Shown in pieces: positions 10,525 through 19,853 of a stretch of DNA of 64,000 bases. Every line of letters begins with the position of its first letter. The stretch's first letter is position 1. This DNA is from Candidatus Omnitrophota bacterium (GTDB lineage Bacteria > Omnitrophota > Omnitrophia > Omnitrophales > JACROU01): contig JAJDCD010000023.1 in assembly GCA_029261035.1 (NCBI GenBank), positions 102,501 to 166,500 of the forward strand, given 5' to 3'. Both the position numbers and the translations under genes were made by a program. Below the pieces are notes generated by a model, which searched no databases, had not been told where the DNA came from, and worked only from the letters and a program-made list of their open reading frames with translations.

Positions 10525-13500
10525 CTAAGCGGCTTGAGCTATTTGGTTTCTAATCAGCAGCCTGTCTAAGAGCTGAGCTGTAAATTGCTCTAATGAAAAG
10601 GCAAAGACTTCGAAAGTGCCTCTTTGAGTGAGCTTGATATGAGGCGGAATTTCTATGCTTCCTTGTAGAATTTGTAGCGCAGTTGTTGGAAGCCCCAAAA
10701 CAAACCCTTCTTTTTCATCTTGAGTCCTTCCATTCACAATAAAACGAGTCAAATCCTTAGAGCCCAAATACAGAACCTCCTCGTCGTCAGTTTTATTTAC
10801 AAAAACAGCACTTCGTTTTTGCCCTCTGTATCCTCGTCCAAAACGCTCATCCGATTTCTTTTTAGCCTCTTGAAGAGAATAGCCACTCAAAACTTGGAAT
10901 TGCTTTTTCTTCCCCCACTCTCTAAATTCATTAAGCAACTGCTGCGGATCAAAATCTCTTATCTCTTTATTAATCTGTTCCGCATCTTTAGGTGTGGAAA
11001 TATAAATACGAAGCAATGGAAATCGTTTAAATAAGTCATGCAATTCCTCTACCACAGAACTCTGCTTTAATGTTTCCCAAGAAAATACTAATGAAATAGG
11101 TTCAGAAACAAGATCACTATTAATTATAATATTTTTTTCTCTTAAAAATTGTTGGTATAAAGTTAACAGCTCTTCTTGCTTCGCTCCTAAACTAGAGCCC
11201 TTGCTTATACTCGAACTGCTGTCATCAGCATTATCAAAAAACTTTCCTGCATTTCTAACCTCTACGATCTCTTCTACAAGACTAACCAATTCCTGTGTAA
11301 CACCTGTTGGCTTAACCAGAGCACCTTGAATCACACCCTGCTTTAAAAGAGGCCCATTATAAGGGTATCCGGAATTAAAGATAATAATAGCATTCTGATT
11401 TAAGGCTCTCAACTTTCGAGCCAATGTCTCTCCATCTGTATCTCCAAGAGTTAAATCCAGTAAAATAAGATCGTAAATGCTCAAATCCAGTTTCAACGCT
11501 TCCGAGCCACTCAGAACAGCGTCCACAGCATCATCTTTAATACCAAACAGCTGGGGTAGCAACGATTCCATGATTTTAACAATCATTCGGTTATCATCAA
11601 TAAATAGAATATTATTAATTTTATTGGGGGCTGTTTGCTCTTCATCTTCTAAAACTGGTGGGGCCTTATCCTCTATAGGAGCTTTAACTTTGCTTTTAAT
11701 AGGGTTATAAACTGGTAAAACAATTCGAAACTCGGTACCTTTTCCTTCTTGGCTAGAAACTTGTATGGTGCCGTCATGCGACTCAACAATTTTCTTTACA
11801 TTAGATAGCCCAAACCCAGTCCCTTTTTGTCCTTTCGTAGAAAAGAAGACATCAAACACCTTTCCCAACTGTTCTTCGGGAATCCCTTTACCTTCATCAA
11901 TAACTGAAATTTGGACATGATTATCTGGAGCATTTTGTACAGTAATTGTAATAACCCCAGAGTCTTCCCTCATGGCATCTATTGAATTAGAAATTAAATT
12001 ATTAAATACTTGCATAAGATAAATTTTATTTCCAAGAATCAAAGCGTCTTCATTGTAAACTCGATTTATTTTGATTCTACTGTGAAAACTATCAGCAACG
12101 CTATAAGCCATATCAATGGCTTCATGAATATAAAACACTTCAAACTTTTTCATTTGATTTGAGTCGGGCTTAGAAAAATTAACTATTTGCTCCGCAATCT
12201 TATAAACTTTACTTAATTCTTCCAAAAGAACATCCAACTCTTCTTTTGTTTTATCTAAACTTGAAGCTTCTAAATGATCGATTACCATTTCTAAAAAATG
12301 TAGAGTGGATTGAAGGGGACTTTTTATATCATGCAGAATCCCTGCTCCCATAAGTCCAATAGAAGCCAAACGCTCCGACTGTTCTAATTTGATTTTGTAT
12401 TTTTGTAAAGCATCCGACGCTTCTTTAAATACAGTTACATCCAACAAAACCCCATTCCAGACAACTTCACCCTCTGTAGCTTGATAAGGCATTGCTTTAG
12501 CTCTAAACCAGCGCTGTTGCCCTCCTGTTGTCATCATTCTAAAATCTTTATCCCAAATATTTAGAGTTTCTGCAGACTCTATTAAAGATGCTTTTACTCT
12601 ATCTCTGTCTTCTGAAAAAATATGTTCAATAAAAAAATCTGGATCACTTACTATTTGATTAGGCTCGATTCCAAGTAAACTATAAACACCTTCGCTAATA
12701 TAAGGGATTTTCCACTTATTTTCTGCCGTTAATTTAAATTGATATATACTTCCAGGTATGTTTGCAGCAATGTCCTCTATAATTCTATTTAGCTCTTTTA
12801 AACTTTTTATTGCTTGTTGCTCTTCTTCTGAATTTTTTTGTGTTAGATAAAATCGAAACATCATAGAAAATAACAGCATGATGGAAAGGCTGACAGAAGG
12901 AAGGAAAAGCCTCTCTAATAAAGACAATGTTTTCCCTGTTGTCATCCTAATTAGCGTAGGATCTAAAATTGAAGTTGAAAAACTAATGAAAAGAATTATA
13001 GAGGGAACAAGAATCACAGAAACAATATCCCAATTCCGTTTAAAAGTTGAAGTTGCATTTTTGATAATAGTTCTTTTATCTTGATTTCCTAAACTTGCAG
13101 CTTTTTGAATTGGCAGGTCATTTTTTTGTATAAATTCGAAATTAAATTGAATATGATCCTTATCCGATGAATCTAATGCAATAGCAATGCTTTCCCCATT
13201 TTTAAATTGGATAATAGTTTTCCCATCTACCTTTGATACAAAGAAAAGCTTAGCTTCCTGCTCTGCATGAGGTGCAACTGAGAATAGAAGCGCCTTTACC
13301 AGGCTCTGAAATAGCGGATCATTTACATTAGATGTTCTGGCTAATGCAGCAGCTCCCAGAGAAGCATGCGCTTGCAACAAAGACTCTAAAGGAAGCTTCT
13401 CCCCATGAAATAAACTCCAGTAAGGAATAGTTCTTCGAAAATCTCGAATTTTAGGACTTATTTGAGAAAAACTGTACCCTTGGTTTATGCAATAAGTCTT

Positions 13501-14670
13501 AAGGCTTTCCGCATGGAACCCTCCCATAACAACAAAAGCTTGCTTTAGTTTTTTTTGCTTTAATCCTTTTTCTAAATTTAAAAAAAGAAAAGACTCCCTT
13601 TGTTTTGCGCATTTGTAAAAATCCTCGGATAATTTTATTGAGTATTTCCATTCATTAAAAAAACTTAAATCTAAATTGTGTTTAGAAGAAATCGAGTATA
13701 AAAATCGCTCTAGCTTCTTAAAGAATTCATCCACATTTATCTTCTGATATTCCCTATATTCTGTTGAAGAAAGCTTAAGGTAGAAGATCTTTTCAAATAA
13801 GTCTATTTGTCGCTCCATTTGCATCAATTTTTTTGAGATTGGATTTTCTATCTTAGAAAAAAGCTGCTCTTCTAATACATTTACTTCTTGAAAAATTTGG
13901 TAATTAATTTGAGGGGGTATTTTTGCATCTTTGCTAAAAGAGAAAGAAAGCAGCTCTTGAATTTGTCGATAAGGTTTTATTGCAACCTGAACCTCAGTTG
14001 CCCATTCAAATAAAAATTTTAAATAAGAGATCAAATAGGTCGAATTGTTTTGTAATTTCCTTTTCTCCTTTTTCCATTTAAGAGCAAAGGGATTAACATA
14101 AATAGAATTCAAATCTTCCAACGCTTGCCTCACTTGCGTTAACCCCTTCTCACCTGCTGTTTTGTAAGGGAGTAAAGCCTTGTAGGCTTGAACATTTTCT
14201 TCATAAGCTTGTTGAGATTCGATTCCAAACAGAGTTTTTCTTTGAGGATCTAAAACACTGTATAACTCAGCCCCAGACAATCGTCCTTGTTGCAGTAAAT
14301 AGTGAGCAACTACTTTTTTTGCATTTTTATCCGGAAAATTCCAAAATGATTTCCATTGAATGGGCCCTTCTGTTCCTTCTAAAAATATTTCTCCCCTAGG
14401 AAATTGTATCTGCGCTTTTTTTAAAAGTTGATGAATTTCCAACTGAGCATCTAGACTATCATGAGCATCTTCTATCAGATAAATATGGGGCGCATTATTG
14501 TTTTTGGAAAGATGCTGAAAGGAAAGGTGGTTTGAAAAATTTATTTCTGAACCAGCTTCAGATACGAAAGGCTCTCGTGCTTGCAAGAGATCTATTTGAG
14601 TTATGAAAATAATAAAAACAAGACATACACATGTAAAGAATCGGAAAGAATTATGTCTCTTCCATAGCAT
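10525..14670 (-). CDS. Hybrid sensor histidine kinase with N-terminal DAH/GGFH domain
   Basis: 1381 residues. A signal anchor (about 10-28) is followed by the family's extracytoplasmic domain: LIEDAHDSLDAQ at 65-76, IFLEGTEG, FGIE, and VVMGGFH near 380-388. After an AASLG linker (about 525) come two membrane helices (about 543-566 and 588-609). Then come a PAS domain (about 625-757), an HisKA domain with phospho-acceptor histidine in LHDIKSPL (about 780), an ATPase domain (NLISNSIDAM, DEGKGIPEEQ, GTGFGLSNVKKIV) and a receiver domain (FIDDNR, phospho-acceptor in LILLDLTLGD near 1070, KPTG lysine). A GSSLGAK linker leads to about 215 C-terminal residues I do not recognise. AGGGAG lies 6 nt before ATG. 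Inferred role: signal transduction in which the outer domain senses a ligand and the receiver passes phosphate on. No separate response regulator is nearby. Kinase domains are certain; the outer domain's activity is unknown. Confidence 0.93.
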   Translation of the reverse strand: MLWKRHNSFRFFTCVCLVFIIFITQIDLLQAREPFVSEAGSEINFSNHLSFQHLSKNNNAPHIYLIEDAHDSLDAQLEIHQLLKKAQIQFPRGEIFLEGTEGPIQWKSFWNFPDKNAKKVVAHYLLQQGRLSGAELYSVLDPQRKTLFGIESQQAYEENVQAYKALLPYKTAGEKGLTQVRQALEDLNSIYVNPFALKWKKEKRKLQNNSTYLISYLKFLFEWATEVQVAIKPYRQIQELLSFSFSKDAKIPPQINYQIFQEVNVLEEQLFSKIENPISKKLMQMERQIDLFEKIFYLKLSSTEYREYQKINVDEFFKKLERFLYSISSKHNLDLSFFNEWKYSIKLSEDFYKCAKQRESFLFLNLEKGLKQKKLKQAFVVMGGFHAESLKTYCINQGYSFSQISPKIRDFRRTIPYWSLFHGEKLPLESLLQAHASLGAAALARTSNVNDPLFQSLVKALLFSVAPHAEQEAKLFFVSKVDGKTIIQFKNGESIAIALDSSDKDHIQFNFEFIQKNDLPIQKAASLGNQDKRTIIKNATSTFKRNWDIVSVILVPSIILFISFSTSILDPTLIRMTTGKTLSLLERLFLPSVSLSIMLLFSMMFRFYLTQKNSEEEQQAIKSLKELNRIIEDIAANIPGSIYQFKLTAENKWKIPYISEGVYSLLGIEPNQIVSDPDFFIEHIFSEDRDRVKASLIESAETLNIWDKDFRMMTTGGQQRWFRAKAMPYQATEGEVVWNGVLLDVTVFKEASDALQKYKIKLEQSERLASIGLMGAGILHDIKSPLQSTLHFLEMVIDHLEASSLDKTKEELDVLLEELSKVYKIAEQIVNFSKPDSNQMKKFEVFYIHEAIDMAYSVADSFHSRIKINRVYNEDALILGNKIYLMQVFNNLISNSIDAMREDSGVITITVQNAPDNHVQISVIDEGKGIPEEQLGKVFDVFFSTKGQKGTGFGLSNVKKIVESHDGTIQVSSQEGKGTEFRIVLPVYNPIKSKVKAPIEDKAPPVLEDEEQTAPNKINNILFIDDNRMIVKIMESLLPQLFGIKDDAVDAVLSGSEALKLDLSIYDLILLDLTLGDTDGETLARKLRALNQNAIIIFNSGYPYNGPLLKQGVIQGALVKPTGVTQELVSLVEEIVEVRNAGKFFDNADDSSSSISKGSSLGAKQEELLTLYQQFLREKNIIINSDLVSEPISLVFSWETLKQSSVVEELHDLFKRFPLLRIYISTPKDAEQINKEIRDFDPQQLLNEFREWGKKKQFQVLSGYSLQEAKKKSDERFGRGYRGQKRSAVFVNKTDDEEVLYLGSKDLTRFIVNGRTQDEKEGFVLGLPTTALQILQGSIEIPPHIKLTQRGTFEVFAFSLEQFTAQLLDRLLIRNQIAQAA

Positions 14671-14808
14671 AAAAGCTCTCCCTGGCTTTTACCTTATCAT
14701 TATCAAATAGATAGTATTTGTAATGTATCGACTAAATATATTTTTTACTTAAGACTCTGTATTTAAAGAACTTAGAGATTCTTAATATCAGACAAATGCC
14801 AGTAAAAG

Positions 14809-16476
14809 CTATTTCATTCCTTGAGCTAATAATTCTTTGGCGTGTTTGATTGAAATTTCTGTCTCTTCGTCACCACTCATCATTTGAGCTAATTCCTGAA
14901 TTCGAGATTCTCCCTCTACAATTTGGTAGTCTGCAATAGTTGTTTTATCTTTTACTTTTTTTCTGACCTTGATGTGCCTTTCGGCAAATGAAGCTATCTG
15001 TGGCAGATGTGTTATTAAAAGAACCTGCCGCTCACTTGAAATTTGCTTTAGCTTCTCTCCTGTAACAGTTCCCATTCGCCCACCGATGTTTGCATCAATT
15101 TCATCAAAAATGAGAGTTGGAATGGGATCCACTTTACACAGAGCTTTCTTAAGCGCCAACATGATTCGAGAAACCTCTCCTCCAGAAACTATTTTTTGAA
15201 GTGGTTGTAAATCTTGCCCTAAATTCGAGCTAATTAAAAACTCTACTGAATTCTCTCCTTCACCATTGAATTCCATTATTTCAATGGATGTTGCGAATTG
15301 TGCATTTTCAATTCCCAAATCTTTTAATTCTCTTTCAATTGTTTTCTTTAAAGAAAGGGCTGCCTGTTTCCTTTTTTTTGTTAATTCCGCGGCCAAACGT
15401 TTTATTTCGGGCAAAAGCTTTTCTAATTCTCTATCAATTTCGTTCTCATAGACCGTCACATTTATGAGCTGGTCATATTTTATTTTGGATTCATTCAAAT
15501 ACTTAATAACGTTTTCTAACACTCCCCCATACTTTCTTTCAACGGTATGAATTAAATCTAGCTTTTCTTCAATGGCTCTGAGTTGCTCGGGGTCGAAAGT
15601 GATGCTTTGTTCATACCTTTGGAGCGATTGAACAACTTCCTGTATTTGTATCTCGGACGATTCAAGCTCTTCTGAGGTTTGTTTAACGGAAGGGTCAATT
15701 GCAGCAAGCTCTCCCATTTTAGATGTTGCTTTGCCCAATAACTCAGCAATAGAAACATCCCCATTTTCAAGGAGTTGAAGAAGTGTATTTACTGTTTCTC
15801 CTAGTTTTTCTGCATTTGCCAGGCGAGTATGTTCTTGTTCCAATTCTTCTACTGCTACTTTCTCAATACCACTTGCTTCAATTTCCTCGATTTGAAATTT
15901 AAGAATATCTAACTCTTTTTCCTGATCTTCTTGCAAACCTAAGAGCTCCTCTTTTTTTCTTTTTAAAGCTGCGTATTGATTGTATGTAACTTTATAGTTT
16001 TTTTTAAGACTCTCTTCTTGCACAAATCGATCTAAAAGATGGATATGGACTTTAGGGTCAAAGAGAAGTTGATGGTCATATTGTCCGTGAATATCTAATA
16101 AGTGGGTGGTAATTTTTTTAACCTGGGAAGCAGTAACAGTTCTGCCATTTATTTGACAGCGAGAACGCGTCGTTTCTGGATTGTATTCACGTCTAAGGAT
16201 CAGAGCATCCTCTTCAGAGTCCATATATTCGTCGCAATCTGGGATCGTTTGCCTTAGTTGAGAACTAAGTTCGAAAATAGCTTCAACACGACATGTTTTC
16301 TTAGACGTTCCCATTCTGATTTGATCTATTCTTTCGCCTAACACAAATCGGATAGCATCAATCAACAGAGATTTTCCGGCCCCTGTCTCTCCAGTTAATA
16401 CATTGAGTTCAGGAGAAAATTCAACTGTGATTTGTTCCATTAAAGCAAAGTTTTCGACATGAATTTCTAACAACAT
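14809..16476 (-). CDS. recN: DNA repair ATPase RecN
   Basis: 555 residues, the usual RecN length. It begins with MLLEIHVENFALMEQ and has a Walker A GETGAGKSLL near residue 30, a long coiled-coil centre (about 150-370), the ABC signature VSGGEVSRIMLALKKAL near 430 and Walker B LIFDEIDANIGGR. RecN is an SMC-like cytoplasmic protein that acts early in recombinational double-strand-break repair. Start supported by AGAGGAG upstream. It is a single gene between the kinase and the iron permease. I see no LexA-type site. Confidence 0.96.
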   Translation of the reverse strand: MLLEIHVENFALMEQITVEFSPELNVLTGETGAGKSLLIDAIRFVLGERIDQIRMGTSKKTCRVEAIFELSSQLRQTIPDCDEYMDSEEDALILRREYNPETTRSRCQINGRTVTASQVKKITTHLLDIHGQYDHQLLFDPKVHIHLLDRFVQEESLKKNYKVTYNQYAALKRKKEELLGLQEDQEKELDILKFQIEEIEASGIEKVAVEELEQEHTRLANAEKLGETVNTLLQLLENGDVSIAELLGKATSKMGELAAIDPSVKQTSEELESSEIQIQEVVQSLQRYEQSITFDPEQLRAIEEKLDLIHTVERKYGGVLENVIKYLNESKIKYDQLINVTVYENEIDRELEKLLPEIKRLAAELTKKRKQAALSLKKTIERELKDLGIENAQFATSIEIMEFNGEGENSVEFLISSNLGQDLQPLQKIVSGGEVSRIMLALKKALCKVDPIPTLIFDEIDANIGGRMGTVTGEKLKQISSERQVLLITHLPQIASFAERHIKVRKKVKDKTTIADYQIVEGESRIQELAQMMSGDEETEISIKHAKELLAQGMK

Positions 16477-16514
16477 GGACTATCTCCTCTTGGAAAAGAT
16501 ATTTTAGCATATAA

Positions 16515-16551
16515 AACAAAAAAGGCCCGGGTCCAATGGGCCCGGGCCTAA
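16515..16551 (-). terminator. Rho-independent terminator of the FTR1 gene
   Basis: On the minus strand, AGGCCCGGG and CCCGGGCCT arms form a strong G+C hairpin followed by TTTTTTG and further T residues. It lies about 25 nt past the FTR1 stop and just before the recN ribosome-binding site, separating the two genes. The same AGGCCCGGGCCT core reappears at 54577-54620. Confidence 0.8.
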
Positions 16552-16574
16552 GAAAATTTATAATTCTGAGGAGT

Positions 16575-17339
16575 TTACACCTTTACTTTAGCTGGGACTA
16601 ATCGTTCTGCAATATAGCCTCCAACCAGCCAAAGGCCACAGCCAACAATCGTAATGGTAGAGAACCATTTTCCATAATATCCGTCTGGAGAAAAAGGTTC
16701 CGAAATTTCATGCAAATACTCTGCATTTGGCATTAACCCTGTTTCTGTGAATTCATGAAACGCATAAAGTAAAACCTGCGCAATAAATAAAAGAAGATAA
16801 ACAGAAGTTACTTGGAAGAAATGTTTCATGCTAATCAAATATCCAAACTGCTGCCATAACATAGCAACAATAGCCGCACCTAATAAACCTAACGCTGCTC
16901 CTGTGACAACTTGTGCTGAATGAACCTGTAATAAAAGTAAAGCCGTTTCCATCCCTTCACGACTAATCATTAATACAGTAAACAAAAAGACACCAATAAA
17001 AGACCCTTGAAATGTGGGTTTTGTTGTTGCTTCTGCAAGTTTGTTTTCTAATTCGTTTTTAAGCTGTGGACCCGCTTTCCACATATGAATCACTAAGGTA
17101 CTAACAAGAACTGCTGTAACTAAAGCAAAAATTCCTTCAACCATAGGAGCTTGCAACCCTTGCCCTTTCCATAACCAAAAACCAAGAAGGCCACTGGCAA
17201 TAAAAGAAACAAAAATTCCCCAGAAAACAGCAGGTAACAATTTATCCTGAGTTGTTTTTCTTAAATATGTTATCGTTATCGCTACGATCAAAAAGGCTTC
17301 AAAACCTTCTCTTAATACAATCACAAATGCCTGAAACAT
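16575..17339 (-). CDS. FTR1-family high-affinity iron permease
   Basis: 254 residues from the ATG at 17339, chosen over an upstream start because AGAGGAG lies 7 nt before it and MFQAFVIVLREGFEAFLIV is the normal FTR1 N-terminus. It has two REXXE iron-binding motifs: REGFE near residue 10 and REGME near 125. There are about seven membrane helices. FTR1/EfeU proteins import iron across the inner membrane, usually with an oxidase or a periplasmic partner; none is adjacent here. A Fur-like site lies upstream and a strong terminator downstream, so it looks like a monocistronic iron-regulated gene. Confidence 0.9.
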   Translation of the reverse strand: MFQAFVIVLREGFEAFLIVAITITYLRKTTQDKLLPAVFWGIFVSFIASGLLGFWLWKGQGLQAPMVEGIFALVTAVLVSTLVIHMWKAGPQLKNELENKLAEATTKPTFQGSFIGVFLFTVLMISREGMETALLLLQVHSAQVVTGAALGLLGAAIVAMLWQQFGYLISMKHFFQVTSVYLLLFIAQVLLYAFHEFTETGLMPNAEYLHEISEPFSPDGYYGKWFSTITIVGCGLWLVGGYIAERLVPAKVKV

Positions 17340-17385
17340 CTCGTTCTCCTCTTTATTTTGGAATAAGATAATAGTGTAACACATT

Positions 17386-17411
17386 CGCAATGATATTGCG
17401 AATCATTCTCA
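17386..17411 (-). promoter_or_regulatory. Putative Fur box upstream of the iron permease
   Basis: The minus strand reads TGAGAATGATTCGCAATATC followed by ATT, with inverted AATGAT/ATCATT halves. This resembles the GAGAATGATTCTCATT class of Fur sites. It lies about 50-70 nt upstream of the FTR1 start. Called from the motif plus an iron-transport target; no regulator gene is in view. Confidence 0.55.
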
Positions 17412-17430
17412 AAACAAGGTGAAAATCACT

Positions 17431-17530
17431 GGATCCCCGCCTAAAGATTTCGGGGATGACAATAAGTCTACAACGGTCATTGCGAGGCTTTGATTATTGA
17501 GCCGCGCCAATCTCGGATGGATTTTTCAAA
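17431..17530. repeat. Two palindromic repeat families, side by side
   Basis: First comes a GGATCCCCG...CGGGGATGAC hairpin (about 17431-17462). Then comes a CATTGCGAGG...GCCGCGCCAATCTCGG half element (about 17477-17519). The latter runs up to the 3' end of the C-methyltransferase gene. Relatives occur at 33138, 38725 and 52599, and at 56694 and 60533. Confidence 0.7.
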
Positions 17531-17546
17531 CCTCTGTCTTCAGACT

Positions 17547-18797
17547 TCAAATAAGTTGCGGCTTCGGAAGTGGCACTACGAATTTGACCCCTTTTTCTCT
17601 TAGGTGGTCAATTTTAGAGATAATTTCTTTTGCAAAATTCCAAGCAAAGATAATAAGAACATCTGGAGGGTTATCATTCAAATACGTGCTCGAAACGATT
17701 GGAACTTGCGCTCCTGGAGAAAAGTGGTTTTGTTTCAATGGATTATCATCCACAATATAAGTAACCTGGTCTTGCGTGAGTTCGCAAAAATTGATGATGG
17801 TACCAGACTTTGCTGGCGCCCCATACCCCGCAACCGTCTTACCTTCTGCCTTTGCTTCATTAATAAATTGCAGCAAATCGGATTTAATTTGATTCACTTG
17901 ATTTGAAAAAGTTTTGTATGTTTCTAACGAAAAACACCCTCTTTCTTTTTCTTTGTTTTTCAATTCATCTACAATCGCTTCTTTTGTGTAAGGGCCTCCC
18001 TTTTTCTGGGCATAAACTCGAAGAGAACCCCCATGAGAAGCTACTTGTTTAATATCACAAATATCTAAACCATATCGATCATATAAAAATTGAAGAGCCG
18101 TTACAGAAATATAAGAGAGATGCTCGTGGTAAATCATATCGAATACGAGATCATCCAACATCGTAACCAAATAAGGAAACTCAATCACAAAGAGGCCATC
18201 ATCTGCTAATAAGTCGACCACATTCTTACAGACCGACTGAACATCATCAATATGGGCAAAAACATTATTTCCGCTAATCGCATGTGCAACACCGAATTCT
18301 TTTTTTATCTCGGTAACCACTTCCGCATCAAAATACTTATTAATCGTGATAATACCTTTTCGATTTGCTTCTTCTGCTAAATTTTCTGCAGGGTCCACTC
18401 CAAGGGCTCTCATTTCTTGATCTTGATAACTCGAAACAAGTAGACCGTCATTACTCCCAATATCTACCGCAAGTGGGCATTCCACATCCGAAAGCTTTTC
18501 TCTTACTTCTTTCGCATATTGACCAAAATGTTCATGAAAGGTTTTTGTTGTAGAGCTAACGTAAAGGTAGTGACGAAACATCATATCTGGCGGAACAACA
18601 TGAGATAATTGAACCAAAAAACATTTAGGACAAAACGTCAAACTTAAAGGACAAGCAAACTCGTCTTCTGACAGTTGCTGTTTGGTCAAAAAAGAATTAG
18701 CCAGTGGCATCGCTCCAAGCTCTAAAAAAGGCTCAGGAAGATGCTCATCACAATAACGACATGTCTCTTTTTTATAAGTATCAACCGCTACAGTCAT
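17547..18797 (-). CDS. Sugar C-methyltransferase (TylC3/NovU-like class I SAM enzyme)
   Basis: 416 residues. It has an N-terminal zinc-binding region (CRYC at 14-17, later CPKC near 57-60), a central SAM-binding Rossmann domain (VDIGSNDGLL near 111), the family motif EFPYLVTMLDD, the YHEHLSYIS segment with likely catalytic Tyr/His, and a C-terminal domain (GYGAPAKSGTIINF, YIVDDNPLKQ). This layout is typical of NDP-ketosugar C-3/C-5 methyltransferases that make branched deoxysugars. It is the last gene of the cluster starting at 21358. The final sugar cannot be named from sequence. Confidence 0.85.
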   Translation of the reverse strand: MTVAVDTYKKETCRYCDEHLPEPFLELGAMPLANSFLTKQQLSEDEFACPLSLTFCPKCFLVQLSHVVPPDMMFRHYLYVSSTTKTFHEHFGQYAKEVREKLSDVECPLAVDIGSNDGLLVSSYQDQEMRALGVDPAENLAEEANRKGIITINKYFDAEVVTEIKKEFGVAHAISGNNVFAHIDDVQSVCKNVVDLLADDGLFVIEFPYLVTMLDDLVFDMIYHEHLSYISVTALQFLYDRYGLDICDIKQVASHGGSLRVYAQKKGGPYTKEAIVDELKNKEKERGCFSLETYKTFSNQVNQIKSDLLQFINEAKAEGKTVAGYGAPAKSGTIINFCELTQDQVTYIVDDNPLKQNHFSPGAQVPIVSSTYLNDNPPDVLIIFAWNFAKEIISKIDHLREKGVKFVVPLPKPQLI

Positions 18798-18928
18798 TTC
18801 TTTTCCCTTCTAGCAAACATGAATCGGACTGTCCCACATGTGACAGTCACAACTACCAATCAAAATAACAAGGGCTCAATGCGCTTGTTTTTTGCACCTT
18901 CTCACACACCCACAAAAGTATAACGAAA

Positions 18929-19017
18929 GATAGCCGATGTTATTTTCTGCCGCGAGTTCACAAAAATCGTTTTTTATTTTTGTGCTGTCTGAGCGCCGGG
19001 GAATAACACCGGCTATC
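18929..19017. repeat. 89-bp nested imperfect palindrome
   Basis: Outer arms GATAGCCGATGTTATT and AATAACACCGGCTATC enclose an inner perfect pair CACAAAAAT / ATTTTTGTG (18959-18967, 18976-18984). It lies between the SDR and the C-methyltransferase. The 243-bp gap also holds a TGTGACAGTCACA palindrome near 18839. It looks like a miniature mobile element or a transcript-end structure. Confidence 0.6.
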
Positions 19018-19040
19018 CAATACAATTTTACTATTTATAA

Positions 19041-19772
19041 CTAAGCAGCAGGGCAAGGATTGATCTCTGTGATTTCGTTATGACGAATCACAATATCTCC
19101 CCCACTCTCTACATCAATTTTATCTGCAGAAACTTGATAGACTAAACCTGCAACAAAGTCTGGGCTTTGTTGTTTTTGCGCGTCTGCTTTACCAAAGAGA
19201 CTTGCTCTCATTTTAGTATTAACTCCACCTGGGCAAATAGTCACACATTTGATATTAGCATCTGCATTTTCTTTAGCAATACATTGGCTTAGAGCCGCCA
19301 TGCCAAACTTGCTCGCTGAATAAGAAAACAAATTAGGAACTGCTCGTTTTGCAGCCATGGAAGCAATATTAAGAATAACCCCTTCTTTTTGTTTTCGCAT
19401 AATAGGGATTACATACTTAGACACAAGGAAAGCTGTTTGAAGGTTGTTCTCAATGTTTTTTTGAAACTCAGCCAAAACTGTTTTTTCTACGGAAACTAAC
19501 CCTTTAGCATAACCTGCATTATTTACTAATACTTCAATATGCTTATATTTCTTCTTCAACTTTCCAATTAAAGTTTTCACCTTAGGTTCCGAAGTTAGAT
19601 CACACTGAAACAGCGAAAATCTCTCTTTGTCGTTAATCGTTTTAACGGCATTCGGCCAGTTTTTTTTTGTTTTGCTGATTCCAATTACAATATTTTTAGC
19701 TTCAACAAATTTTTTAGCTAAGCTAAGACCTAACCCTGAGCTTGCTCCAGTAACAATAACAATTTTATTCAT
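19041..19772 (-). CDS. Short-chain dehydrogenase/reductase
   Basis: 243 residues with the classical SDR pattern: cofactor motif TGASSGLGLSLAKK at 8-21, NNAG (about 86-89), catalytic Ser in ILNIASMAA and YSASKFG (Tyr/Lys). Position in a sugar cluster suggests it reduces a keto group on a nucleotide-linked deoxysugar; substrate not visible. It follows a hairpin terminator-like structure, so it may be expressed less than the genes before it. Confidence 0.85.
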   Translation of the reverse strand: MNKIVIVTGASSGLGLSLAKKFVEAKNIVIGISKTKKNWPNAVKTINDKERFSLFQCDLTSEPKVKTLIGKLKKKYKHIEVLVNNAGYAKGLVSVEKTVLAEFQKNIENNLQTAFLVSKYVIPIMRKQKEGVILNIASMAAKRAVPNLFSYSASKFGMAALSQCIAKENADANIKCVTICPGGVNTKMRASLFGKADAQKQQSPDFVAGLVYQVSADKIDVESGGDIVIRHNEITEINPCPAA

Positions 19773-19791
19773 TTCTACTGCTCACTTTCTT

Positions 19792-19832
19792 TAAAAAAGT
19801 AAAGGAGTCCTATTATCTAACAAGACTCCTTT
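19792..19832 (-). terminator. Terminator-like hairpin inside the sugar cluster
   Basis: On the minus strand, AAAGGAGTC and GACTCCTTT arms with a loop of about 13 nt are followed by ACTTTTTT. It lies between the cupin stop and the SDR start, so it could end the epimerase-cupin transcript or attenuate read-through. Confidence 0.7.
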
Positions 19833-19853
19833 GCTTAACGCTTCCATTACAAA

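Noticed and set aside
14671-14808. Promoter or RNA gene between the kinase and recN
   Set aside because: A+T-rich sequence with several weak boxes but no convincing -35/-10 pair, and no tRNA-like fold.
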